Source: SIG223 sp964442785
GTDB taxonomy: Bacteria; Bacillota_I; Bacilli_A; RFN20; DUOF01
Direction of reading: 5' to 3'
NCBI GenBank assembly: GCA_964442785.1
Contig: CAYTZW010000031.1
Coordinates: 1 to 11,583 of the forward strand
DNA length: 11,583 nucleotides
Both the position numbers and the translations under genes were made by a program. Below the pieces are notes generated by a model that did not search any database, had not been told where the DNA came from, and worked only from the letters and a program-made list of their open reading frames with translations. Below are positions 1-7,002 of the stretch, in pieces (positions within the stretch are counted from its first letter, which is position 1; every line of letters begins with the position of its first letter).

Positions 1-654
1 AGTTCTTCTATGAAATTATCTTCTACTTATAAATACATTATTACAGTTTATGATGCTGCTGGTAATAGTTCTGTTTATTATATTAAATTAGGTGCTGCTG
101 CTAACACTGTTGCTACTGATGCTGTTTTAGCTACTGCTACACTTAGCAATGGAAAAATAACTTTCACTAAATCTGGTTCTAATAATATTCAAGATTTATA
201 TAAAAATGGTTCTGTTACTTACTTTATTGGTAAATATGGTAATTATACAACAGCTGATTTATTAAATGCAGGATTTACTAATTATGGTTCTACGGTTTCT
301 GCTTCAACTTTCTTTGCTTCTTCTTGGTCTACTCCTCAAGGTTTAGTTGGAAATGTTGAATTATATGTTCGATTAAGTGGTACAAACTTGACTACAATTT
401 TTGCTAAATCAGGTTCCATTAATATTTCCAGTAGTACTGCTACTTCTAGTAAAACATTTGCTCTTGAAGTAGAAACTGAAACTCCTATTGAAGAAGTAAG
501 TACTAAGCCTGTTGCTTTATCTACTTCTAACATTGTAATTAAAGAAAATATTAGAAAACCTAATTATATGTTATTTGTTTCAATGATATTTATTTCTTCT
601 TTATTAGCACTAGAAGTAATTATTATAAGAAAACATAAAAAAGCACATAACTAA
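1..654 (+). CDS. Cell-surface protein, C-terminal part (Ig-like end, Ser/Thr stalk, membrane anchor)
   Basis: The reading frame is open from the first base, so this is the 3' end of a larger gene; the ATG at 10 is internal. Numbering from that ATG, residues 1-28 (TVYDAAGNSSVYYIKLG) resemble the last strands of a bacterial Ig-like domain. Residues 30-150 are rich in Ser, Thr, Ala, Gly and Asn. An acidic, Pro/Thr-containing linker (about 153-175) precedes one hydrophobic segment at about 187-206 and a basic tail, RKHKKAHN. There is no LPXTG motif before the segment, so I infer anchoring by the membrane helix, with the chain outside and the tail inside the cell. The substrate or partner cannot be told. 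A strong terminator follows 15 bp after the stop. Surface location is well supported; adhesin or other role is not. Confidence 0.75.
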   Translation, partial: SSSMKLSSTYKYIITVYDAAGNSSVYYIKLGAAANTVATDAVLATATLSNGKITFTKSGSNNIQDLYKNGSVTYFIGKYGNYTTADLLNAGFTNYGSTVSASTFFASSWSTPQGLVGNVELYVRLSGTNLTTIFAKSGSINISSSTATSSKTFALEVETETPIEEVSTKPVALSTSNIVIKENIRKPNYMLFVSMIFISSLLALEVIIIRKHKKAHN

Positions 655-668
655 TTTCGTATAGATTT

Positions 669-707
669 AAAAAATATGCAATTTTCACACCCCTTGCATA
701 TTTTTTT
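669..707 (+). terminator. Rho-independent terminator of the surface-protein gene
   Basis: A perfect 13-bp stem pairs 669-681 (six A then TATGCAA) with 694-706 (TTGCATA then T), with a 12-nt loop and a run of seven T at 701-707. It is AT-rich but uninterrupted. The A-run on the left arm means it could also act on the opposite strand. Confidence 0.8.
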
Positions 708-720
708 ATTGCTTAAATTT

Positions 721-729
721 TGATATAAT
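721..729 (+). promoter_or_regulatory. Extended -10 promoter of tlyA
   Basis: TGATATAAT is a perfect extended -10 (TG-N-TATAAT). No good -35 lies 17 bp upstream; that position is in the T-run of the preceding terminator. The predicted start of transcription (about 736) falls just before the ribosome site AAAAGGAAG (735-743), giving a very short leader. Confidence 0.65.
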
Positions 730-748
730 GTTTGAAAAGGAAGATTTT

Positions 749-1546
749 ATGGAAAGAATAGATGTTGTTTTGGTCAAAAATGGTTATTTTGATAGTCGTG
801 AAAACGCTAAAAAAGCTATTACTATGGGTTTAGTTTTAGATGCTAACAATAAAATGATAACGAAACCTTCTACAAAAGTTGATTGTAATGCTAAATTTAC
901 TATTTTAGGAGAAGTTTGTCCTTATGTTTCTCGTGGCGGCTATAAATTAGAGAAAGCTATTAAGCATTTTAATTTAAACCTTGTCAATCAAGTTATGGTA
1001 GATATAGGAGCTTCTACTGGTGGTTTTACTGATTGTGCTTTACAAAATGGGGTTAAAATGGTTTATTGTATTGATGTTGGTCAAAAGCAACTTCACGAAA
1101 AAATCAAAAATTTGCCTAATGTAATTAATAAAGAAAATACTGATTTTAAAAAAATTGATAAAAGTATTTTTGAGCAAATTATTGATTTTGCTTCTATTGA
1201 TGTTAGCTTTACTTCGGTATCTTTGTTATTTCCTAAGTTAAGTGAAGTTTTAAAGCCAAATGGAAAAGCCGTTGTTTTAATTAAACCACAATTTGAAGCA
1301 GGAAAAGAAAATATAGGAAAAAATGGTATTGTTAAAAATAAAGATATTCATTTTATGGTCATTGAGAAAGTCATTAAAAGTGCCATAAGTAACAATTTTA
1401 GTGTCCTTGATTTAACTTTTTCTCCGATAAAAGGAGATAAAAGTGGCAATATCGAGTATTTGCTTTTACTTTCTAATAATAAAAATGTTTCTAAAAAAAT
1501 CAATATTGATAAAGTTATTAATCAAGCTTTTTCTTCATTAAAGTAA
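749..1546 (+). CDS. tlyA: TlyA family rRNA 2'-O-methyltransferase (16S/23S rRNA cytidine)
   Basis: TlyA proteins methylate ribose 2'-OH groups of cytidines in rRNA (C1409 of 16S and, in some, C1920 of 23S) using SAM. The 265 residues show an N-terminal S4 RNA-binding domain (about 1-60) and a Rossmann methyltransferase domain with SAM loop VDIGASTGGFTDC (84-96). Lys66 (RGGYKLEK), Asp151 (DVSF), Lys179 (LIKPQFE) and Glu236 (GNIEYLL) match the K-D-K-E catalytic set of the family in order and spacing. I choose the ATG at 749 because AAGGAAG lies 5 nt upstream; an upstream in-frame ATG at 728 overlaps the -10 box and has no ribosome site. Length is typical. In Bacillus this gene (yqxC) also lies upstream of recN. 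Older hemolysin names for this family are probably misleading. Confidence 0.93.
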   Translation: MERIDVVLVKNGYFDSRENAKKAITMGLVLDANNKMITKPSTKVDCNAKFTILGEVCPYVSRGGYKLEKAIKHFNLNLVNQVMVDIGASTGGFTDCALQNGVKMVYCIDVGQKQLHEKIKNLPNVINKENTDFKKIDKSIFEQIIDFASIDVSFTSVSLLFPKLSEVLKPNGKAVVLIKPQFEAGKENIGKNGIVKNKDIHFMVIEKVIKSAISNNFSVLDLTFSPIKGDKSGNIEYLLLLSNNKNVSKKINIDKVINQAFSSLK

Positions 1547-1592
1547 TTTTAGGATTTTTGTGTTTTTTACTTTATTAATAAATAAGAAAAAC

Positions 1593-1621
1593 TTAAATAT
1601 ACATTTTAAAAATGATACAAT
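1593..1621 (+). promoter_or_regulatory. Promoter of recN (extended -10)
   Basis: TGATACAAT at 1613-1621 is an extended -10 with one mismatch in the hexamer. TTAAAT at 1593-1598 is a weak -35 (3 of 6) at 17-bp spacing. It lies in the 100-bp gap after tlyA, so recN can be transcribed on its own. Confidence 0.55.
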
Positions 1622-1646
1622 ATAAAAGAGATTTTGAGGTGAATTT

Positions 1647-3284
1647 ATGTTAGAACAATTAAGTATTAAAAATTTAGCCATTATTGATGATTTATCAATC
1701 GATTTTGAATCTGGTTTTACTGTTCTAACTGGTGAAACGGGAGCAGGAAAATCTATTATCATTGATGGAATAGGACTTTTATTAGGTAACCGAATGAATA
1801 GTTCTTTGATTAGAACGGGTGCTAATAAAGCTTATGTTGAAGGTTGTTTTAGATTAACAGATTTCAATAAAGAAAGACTAAAAGATTTTGATATTGAAGA
1901 TGATTTGCTCATTATTTCTAAAGATTTATATGCTGACGGAAGGTCGCTTACCAAAATTAATGGTAGAGCGGTTTCTCTTTCTACTTTAAGAGAAATAAGT
2001 TCTTATATCATTAATATCCATTCTCAATTTGATAATCAATATTTATTAAATCCTTTATATCATCAAATGTTGTTAAATAATTATGCAACAAACGATTTGG
2101 AAAATGATTTAAAAGAATACCAAATTATTTTTGAAAAATATCTAAGTGTTAAAAAGGAATTGGAAGATTTAAAAGAACTTAATTATGATGATGATTATGT
2201 TAACGAGTTAAAAAATCAACTAGCAGAATTAACTGCTTTAAACATTAAAGAAAATGAAATAGAAGAATTAGAAATAGAACAAAAAAGGATTTCAAATTAT
2301 GCTAAATTAAACGATAAAATCAACGAAGCTATCAATTCTTTAGATAATGAGCACGGTGCTTTAGAAACTCTTTATTATGCTAAAAAAAGCCTAGAAATCG
2401 TTAATGACGATCCTTTGTTTGCTTCATATTGTCAATCATTAGAAAGCATTTATGCTGAAACATTAGATTTAGTTTCTTCTTTAAAAAAAGATTTTGATTC
2501 TTTAGATATTGATCCTTATAAAATCGAAGAAATAACGAGTAGAATTAGTCAAATTAATAAAATAAAGAAAAAATATGGTGCATCTTATGTAGATATTGAA
2601 ACTGCTAAGTTAAATATTGAACAACTTTTAGAAAATATCACTAATAAAAGTATCAGGATATCTTATCTTGAAAAAGAATTAAGCAATACAACAAAAGAAT
2701 TAGAAGTAAAAGCGGATATTTTAACCCAAATAAGAAAGAAAAAAGCTGAAGAACTATCTTTACAAGTAATTAAAGAATTAAAGGATTTATACCTTGAAAA
2801 TGTCCTTATTGAATTTAGATTTAAAAAAGGTGATTATAAAAAAGACGGCAATGATATTGTCGAATTATATGTAAGTTTTAATAAAGGTGAAGAATTAAAA
2901 CCTTTGGCAAAAGTTTCTTCTGGTGGTGAATTAAGTAGAACAATGTTAGGGCTTAAAAGCATATTTAATCAACTTTTCCATTTAGAAACTATCATTTTTG
3001 ATGAAGTTGATTCCGGAGTAAGTGGTCGCGTAGCTATTTCAGTAGGGGAAAAGATGAAAAAAATGTCTAGTTATTTACAAGTAATTTGTATTACCCATTT
3101 ACCTAATGTTGCTCTTTTAGCAGACAATCATTATAAAGTTAGTAAAGCTACCAAAGATGAAAAAACGTTTACTTCTATTAACAAGTTAAGTAACGAAGAA
3201 AGAATCGAAGAAATTGCTTCAATGATGTTTGGAAATAATAATCAAGAGTCATTAGAAGCTGTCAAAAAAATATTGTTTAAATAA
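1647..3284 (+). CDS. recN: DNA repair protein RecN (SMC-like ATPase)
   Basis: RecN is an SMC-family ATPase recruited early to DNA double-strand breaks, acting on DNA in the cytoplasm before RecA-dependent repair. The 545 residues contain Walker A GETGAGKS (29-36) followed by the Q-loop region HSQFDNQYLL. Two charged helical segments (about 150-215 and 300-360) form the short coiled coil. The ABC signature SGGELSR is at 425-431, Walker B with catalytic acid IIFDEVDSG around 450-457, and the switch histidine in CITHLPN at His484. All ATPase elements are intact and length is normal for the family. GAGGTGA at 1636-1642 precedes the ATG by 4 nt. spoIVB follows 44 bp later with no terminator between, so the two may be cotranscribed as in Bacillus. 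I saw no clear LexA box upstream. Confidence 0.96.
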   Translation: MLEQLSIKNLAIIDDLSIDFESGFTVLTGETGAGKSIIIDGIGLLLGNRMNSSLIRTGANKAYVEGCFRLTDFNKERLKDFDIEDDLLIISKDLYADGRSLTKINGRAVSLSTLREISSYIINIHSQFDNQYLLNPLYHQMLLNNYATNDLENDLKEYQIIFEKYLSVKKELEDLKELNYDDDYVNELKNQLAELTALNIKENEIEELEIEQKRISNYAKLNDKINEAINSLDNEHGALETLYYAKKSLEIVNDDPLFASYCQSLESIYAETLDLVSSLKKDFDSLDIDPYKIEEITSRISQINKIKKKYGASYVDIETAKLNIEQLLENITNKSIRISYLEKELSNTTKELEVKADILTQIRKKKAEELSLQVIKELKDLYLENVLIEFRFKKGDYKKDGNDIVELYVSFNKGEELKPLAKVSSGGELSRTMLGLKSIFNQLFHLETIIFDEVDSGVSGRVAISVGEKMKKMSSYLQVICITHLPNVALLADNHYKVSKATKDEKTFTSINKLSNEERIEEIASMMFGNNNQESLEAVKKILFK

Positions 3285-3328
3285 AAAATAACTACACAAA
3301 CTATATTGTACTAAGGAGGTGCAAAATA

Positions 3329-4345
3329 GTGAAACGTAGTTTTTTTTCTTTTTTGATAGCCTTATTTGTCTTTTTAGTTACTCCTATTCTTATTAGTGCT
3401 AAAGAGGTTATCTTAGGTGGTAATAATATTGGAATAGAACTTAAAACAAATGGACTTGTTGTTTCCGGTACTTATCAAATAAAAGATTACAATCCTAGTA
3501 AAGATGCTAATATCAAAAAAGGAGATATTATAACTAAAATCGAAGATAAAAGCATTTCTTCTATTGATGATTTTATTGACATTTTATCAAAACAAAAATC
3601 TAATGAAATATCTTTAAAAGTTGAATTATTAAGAAAAGAAGAAACGATTATTACTAATATGAAAGTGATAAGAGAAAATGCTAACTCACCTTGGAAAACA
3701 GGACTTTTTGTAAAAGAAAGAATTTTAGGAACAGGTACGATAACTTACTATGACCCTGAAAATCAAACGTATGGTGCTTTAGGTCATAAAATGACAAGCA
3801 ATGATAATGGAACAACTTTTGAAAATGGAAATATTTATTCTAGTATTGTAAATGGTGTAAAGAAATCCACGAATGGAAATCCAGGTCAAAAAATTGCTTC
3901 AATCAATGAAAATGACCTTTTAGGAGATATTACGATAAATAATGATTATGGAATCTATGGTACTTATTCAAACTTTGAAAATAATCAAACTATTGAAACG
4001 GCTTCCATTGATGAAGTAAAGACAGGGAAAGCTTATATTTATACTGTCTTAGACGGCGAAAAAGTTGAAAAATATGAAATAGAAATTACCAAAGTCAAAA
4101 AGCAATCTACTATTGATACAAAAGGAATATCTTTTAAAATAGTAGATGAAAAACTTTTAAATAAAACGGGAGGAGTTATTTCTGGAATGAGTGGCTCTCC
4201 TATTGTCCAAAACGGAAAATTAATCGGAGCAGTAACTCACGTTGTCGTTGATAAAGTCAACTATGGATATGGAATTTATATAGATTGGATGCTTCTTCAA
4301 TCTGAAAGTTTAAGCGAGAATAATGTTCTTGCTTTTTCTTTTTAA
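3329..4345 (+). CDS. spoIVB: SpoIVB-type serine peptidase (S55 family) with PDZ domain
   Basis: SpoIVB is the secreted PDZ protease that triggers processing of pro-sigma K during endospore formation. This 338-residue protein has an uncleaved-looking N-terminal membrane helix (about 4-24), a PDZ domain (about 35-113; KKGDIITKI, then ISSIDDFIDIL) and an S55 protease domain. His153 (YGALGHKM), Asp273 (KIVDEKLL) and Ser288 (SGMSGSPI) form the expected triad; the 15-residue Asp-Ser spacing agrees with Bacillus Asp363/Ser378. It is shorter than the Bacillus protein (about 425). The GTG start at 3329 is chosen for AAGGAGGTG 7 nt upstream. recN lies directly upstream, the classical order. spo0A, normally next, is absent and replaced by a convergent gene whose stop overlaps this one by 4 bp (4342-4345). 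Either the organism forms spores with spo0A elsewhere, or the protease has another role. Confidence 0.9.
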   Translation: MKRSFFSFLIALFVFLVTPILISAKEVILGGNNIGIELKTNGLVVSGTYQIKDYNPSKDANIKKGDIITKIEDKSISSIDDFIDILSKQKSNEISLKVELLRKEETIITNMKVIRENANSPWKTGLFVKERILGTGTITYYDPENQTYGALGHKMTSNDNGTTFENGNIYSSIVNGVKKSTNGNPGQKIASINENDLLGDITINNDYGIYGTYSNFENNQTIETASIDEVKTGKAYIYTVLDGEKVEKYEIEITKVKKQSTIDTKGISFKIVDEKLLNKTGGVISGMSGSPIVQNGKLIGAVTHVVVDKVNYGYGIYIDWMLLQSESLSENNVLAFSF

Positions 4346-5547
4346 ACTTTAGGTTTTAAAACGATTTTATCATTATATCTTTCAAAAGTTTCTTGATATA
4401 CTTTTTTTAAAATATCACATTGAACCATTTTATCTTTGATAGAATAATAATTATATTTATCGAGTAATTTGCTACGAAAATCTACGATTTGAGCATAAAT
4501 TTCTTCATTATCTAATACCAAATTCATTTTAGATAACCTAGAAATGCTAAAAGTATCTAATCCAGAATATTCAAATCCATTGAATTCAAAATATTGTTTT
4601 AAAGTCATATCTTTTTTTAAAGAATAGTTTAAAGCTTTATAATATAAATTATTTTGATTAAAATTTGTTCCTATTTTTTTATTTGGAAAGGCTTCTGAAA
4701 GGTCTTTTAAAAAAGTTTCTTCTTCATTTTTTAATTCATAAATTCTTTTAGAGTCAATAGAATATCCAAAGAAAGACAAAAGATTATGCAAAGTAATGGA
4801 ACCTTCGGGAAAATAAATAGAAAGATGTCTTAATCTTGACGCCAACATACTATCATTTTTTTCAATCGTTCCACGGCTTAATTGACTTATTCCATATTTA
4901 TCAACATATTCTTTTAATAGTTTTTCTACTTCTTCAATGTAATTAACATTTTCTTGAGCTACCCTAACTCTAACTCCATATTTCATCATTAAATAACTAT
5001 TAAAAGGAACATTTTCCTTATTAGCAAAGTATCTAAGTCTTTTAGTAAGTAAATTCCTTTCTTCACTTTTTAATAAACTATCTACATATCCATTTTCATC
5101 TTTATTAGCCTCGAATGCTTTAAAGATATCACTATCTAAATAATTTAATTTGCATAAACTAGGGTCGTATTCATAACCACATAAGGCATAAATTTCTTTT
5201 GTTGATAAACCTTCTCTCCTTGAATAACCGTGTATTTTTTCATAATAAGGTAAAGTTCTTTTAGGATCATAAATAGAACCACCTTCTAAAACATATTTAT
5301 CTATTTCTTTTTTTTAATTTTCTAAAGTAATTGGTGTTCTAAAAGAAGTTCTTTTATATCCTGTTTCTTCTAAAACAGAATTAATGGTACTTTTTATTCC
5401 TTTTTCTCTATCAAGACGAATGATTTTATTAACTTTAGTTCTTATTAAATCAGGAAAATTTTCTCTAGGAGTATCTAAACTTCCACCACTTGAAATATAA
5501 GACTTTACTAATTCTTTTAATTCTTCAACTATTCTTTCTCTTTCCAT
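4342..5547 (-). pseudogene. Modular helical protein gene interrupted by an in-frame TAA; function unknown
   Basis: Starting from ATG at 5547 (AAGGTGG at 5553-5559, 5 nt upstream), the frame runs about 77 codons (MERERIVEEL...) to TAA at 5316-5314. It then continues in the same frame without another stop for 323 codons to TAA at 4344-4342. The only Met codons in the second part with enough sequence behind them are at 4989 and have no ribosome site, so the downstream part lacks its own start. Numbered from an in-frame GTG at 5556, the joined chain has five modules ending in G-[YFV] at residues 66, 127, 194, 264 and 327, a 61-70 residue period. Modules 1 and 2 share a G-G-S-[LI]-x-x-P-[RK] lead-in. 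There is no signal peptide or membrane helix. The modules look helix-turn-helix-like, perhaps DNA-binding, but I do not recognise the family. A single CAA, AAA or GAA to TAA change explains the break; two separate ORFs or stop readthrough are less likely. Confidence 0.7.
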
Positions 5548-5560
5548 ATATACCACCTTG

Positions 5561-5566
5561 ATTATA
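5561..5566 (-). promoter_or_regulatory. -10 box of the interrupted modular gene
   Basis: On the minus strand TATAAT is a perfect -10 hexamer with TG directly before it (no spacer base). No convincing -35 is seen. It lies only 1 nt from the ribosome site AAGGTGG, so the transcript would begin inside or just before that site. Confidence 0.4.
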
Positions 5567-5653
5567 CATACTCCTTTTTACTTAATAGTAACTTTTATTT
5601 TCATTATTTACAATACAAGTTTCTCAATTTGTTATTTTAATATTGCATTATTG

Positions 5654-5662
5654 TGTTAAAAT
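5654..5662 (+). promoter_or_regulatory. Extended -10 promoter of the phospholipase-like gene
   Basis: TGTTAAAAT matches TG-N-TATAAT with one hexamer mismatch. The strong ribosome site AAGGGGAGG at 5667-5675 follows by 4 nt. It sits in the 136-bp divergent gap between the minus-strand gene and this one. Confidence 0.5.
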
Positions 5663-5683
5663 AAATAAGGGGAGGTTTTTCTT

Positions 5684-6580
5684 ATGCCTGCAGATTACAC
5701 TCATTATATTTTTGCTGATAAATTAATCAAAAAAGACAATAAAAAAATTGCTACTCTTGCTTCACAAGGACCTGATATTTTTTTCTTTTATGGATTAGCG
5801 TTAACACCAAGAAAAAATGGAAAAGAAATCCGTCATTTTGGACATTTGCTTCATAATATTAATCCTGTAGAAGTATATTCTTATTTAATAGATTACTCTT
5901 TAAAACAAGACAAAAACACTAAAAATATTCTTTTGGCATTTACGAAAGGATTTATTTATCATTACACTTTAGATCGAAAAATCCACCCTTTTGTCTTAAC
6001 TAAAACTGACTATGATAATCCCAATAAAAAGAAAAAAAAGATTTCGATTGAACATCAATACCTAGAAGCTGCTATTGACACCTTATTAGCAAAAGAAGAA
6101 GGTTATATTTTAGAGCCAAATTCAATGTATGATGTTCCTATTGAACAAATAACCTTGGTAAGTGTTATGTTATCAAATTTAGCAAAAGAGGTTTTTAATG
6201 TTGATTATATTAAAGATGATACTTACTTAAAAGCTTTTAAAGATTATCGAAGAATTAAAAAAATATTTTATTCCAAAAAAGGAAAAAAGAAAAAAATCTA
6301 TGACCTTTTCTTTAGAAATACACCATTAAGTAGTATGTCCCACCCTTTAACAGTCAAAGAGCCTTATGAAGATGCTTTAAATAAAAAAAGAGAAATTTGG
6401 ATAAATCCTAATAACAAGAAAAAACAAACCGAATCCGTTTTAGAATTATTTGAAGCAGCCAAATATGATGCTTTAATTGTTGATGAAATAATTAATAAGG
6501 CTTTAAAAAAGAAAGATTACAAAGCCGATTTAAAATTTTTCATTAATAACCTTAATCATTTAGGACTTTTTGTAAAATAA
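5684..6580 (+). CDS. Zinc-dependent phospholipase C family protein, cytoplasmic form
   Basis: The 298 residues carry the metal-ligand pattern of the zinc-dependent phospholipase C family (Bacillus cereus PLC type). Visible are an N-terminal His7 in ADYTHYIFA, Asp31 in SQGPDIFFF and a His cluster at 51/54/57. HxxxD follows at His93/Asp97 (YHYTLDRKIHPF, with His101 after it), then HxxxE at His124/Glu128 (EHQYLEAAID). The last two pairs match the spacing of B. cereus His118/Asp122 and His142/Glu146. Secreted enzymes begin the mature chain with a Trp ligand after a signal peptide; here there is neither, and Lys-rich runs (115-119 and near 200) suggest a cytosolic protein. Start at 5684 is supported by AAGGGGAGG 8 nt upstream. 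The family hydrolyses phospholipid head groups, but many intracellular members are uncharacterised, so substrate is open. Confidence 0.8.
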   Translation: MPADYTHYIFADKLIKKDNKKIATLASQGPDIFFFYGLALTPRKNGKEIRHFGHLLHNINPVEVYSYLIDYSLKQDKNTKNILLAFTKGFIYHYTLDRKIHPFVLTKTDYDNPNKKKKKISIEHQYLEAAIDTLLAKEEGYILEPNSMYDVPIEQITLVSVMLSNLAKEVFNVDYIKDDTYLKAFKDYRRIKKIFYSKKGKKKKIYDLFFRNTPLSSMSHPLTVKEPYEDALNKKREIWINPNNKKKQTESVLELFEAAKYDALIVDEIINKALKKKDYKADLKFFINNLNHLGLFVK

Positions 6581-6605
6581 GTGAATAAAAACATTTTTCT
6601 TTACC

Positions 6606-6622
6606 TATAATTTAATAGGTGA
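6606..6622 (+). promoter_or_regulatory. Possible -10 box and ribosome site of the 58-residue protein gene
   Basis: TATAAT at 6606-6611 is a perfect -10 hexamer but has no TG extension and no good -35. AGGTGA at 6617-6622 is the ribosome site for ATG 6628. If the -10 is used, the leader is about 10 nt; readthrough from the upstream gene is an alternative, since no terminator separates them. Confidence 0.35.
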
Positions 6623-6627
6623 AAAAG

Positions 6628-6804
6628 ATGAATAATACAAAAGAAAAAATAAATGCTCAAAAAAAATTAGCCAATATCTTTTTTGAAATGGGTTTGGAAG
6701 AAGATGTAATTAATACCATAACAGGATTAAGTAAAAAAGAAACTTCTATTATTGAAAAAGAAAGAAAAGAAAAAAATAAGAAAGGTATTGACATTAAAAA
6801 GTAA
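6628..6804 (+). CDS. Small charged protein with a TGLS-type C-terminal helical motif; function unknown
   Basis: This 58-residue protein (MNNTKEKINAQKKLANIFFE...) is Lys/Glu-rich and soluble. I choose ATG 6628 because AGGTGA (6617-6622) lies 5 nt before it; an in-frame GTG at 6619 lies inside that ribosome site. The core MGLEEDVINTITGLSKKE resembles the short tail (G-x5-I-x2-ITGLS-x2-E) seen at the C-terminus of Rpn/PD-(D/E)XK transposase-like proteins, here with no nuclease domain attached. It could be a stand-alone helix-turn-helix-like module or a relic of a larger gene. The -35 box of the metK promoter lies inside its last codons. It is real on the basis of ribosome site and codon pattern, but function is unassigned. 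Confidence 0.6.
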   Translation: MNNTKEKINAQKKLANIFFEMGLEEDVINTITGLSKKETSIIEKERKEKNKKGIDIKK

Positions 6805-6816
6805 AGATTTTATAAT
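6788..6816 (+). promoter_or_regulatory. Consensus sigma-A promoter of metK
   Basis: TTGACA at 6788-6793 and TATAAT at 6811-6816 are both perfect hexamers at the ideal 17-bp spacing. Transcription should begin near 6823, about 13 nt before the riboswitch P1 stem. The -35 lies within the final codons of the preceding small gene. A full-strength promoter fits control by premature termination downstream. Confidence 0.9.
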
Positions 6817-6835
6817 GTGCCCATAAATAAGAAAA

Positions 6836-6936
6836 ACTCTTATGCAGAACTATGGAGGTTAAGGGACCGATGAAGTAGTAGCAACCCTTATTTTAAGAAG
6901 GTGCTTTCCCAAAGCGAGTAATCGAACGATAAGAGG
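6836..6936 (+). promoter_or_regulatory. SAM-I (S-box) riboswitch aptamer upstream of metK
   Basis: P1 is formed by CTCTTAT (6837-6843) and ATAAGAG (6929-6935). Between them are S-box core elements in order: GGAGG, CCGATGAAG, GCAACC, a P3 hairpin beginning CTTATTTTAAG, AAGGTGC, a small P4 (CGA/TCG) and the conserved AACGAT entering P1. SAM binding stabilises P1 and so allows the downstream terminator to form, lowering expression of SAM synthetase when SAM is abundant. The order and conserved bases match SAM-I rather than SAM-III, even though SAM-III is the usual metK regulator in lactic acid bacteria. Confidence 0.92.
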
Positions 6937-6986
6937 AGGACTATTAGTTTTAATATAGAACTCCCTCGTGGAGTTTTTTCTTTTTT
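6933..6986 (+). terminator. Riboswitch expression platform: terminator and competing antiterminator
   Basis: The terminator stem pairs AACTCC (6959-6964) with GGAGTT (6970-6975), 5-nt loop, followed by TTTTTT, C and TTTTTT to 6986. The alternative antiterminator pairs GAGGAG (6933-6938) with CTCCCTC (6961-6967) with one bulged C, extended inside by CTAT (6941-6944) with ATAG (6955-6958). Bases 6933-6935 belong to both P1 and the antiterminator, so SAM-bound and open states exclude each other. Confidence 0.85.
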
Positions 6987-7002
6987 ATAGAAAGGAATTT
7001 TT

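Noticed and set aside
336..533. Minus-strand open frame within the surface-protein gene
   Set aside because: It lies wholly opposite a clear coding frame, has no ribosome site and has an unnatural composition; it is a shadow.
1539..1574. Terminator between tlyA and recN
   Set aside because: TAAAGTAA/TTACTTTA can pair over a 20-nt loop, but the stem is short and wholly AT-rich, with its T-run in the loop rather than after the stem; too weak to call.
1538..1762. Minus-strand open frame over the recN start
   Set aside because: It overlaps the recN ATP-binding region on the opposite strand and has no start signals.
4342..4989. Independent 215-residue gene starting at ATG 4989
   Set aside because: No ribosome site precedes it, and the frame stays open and coding-like for 108 more codons upstream to the TAA at 5316-5314.
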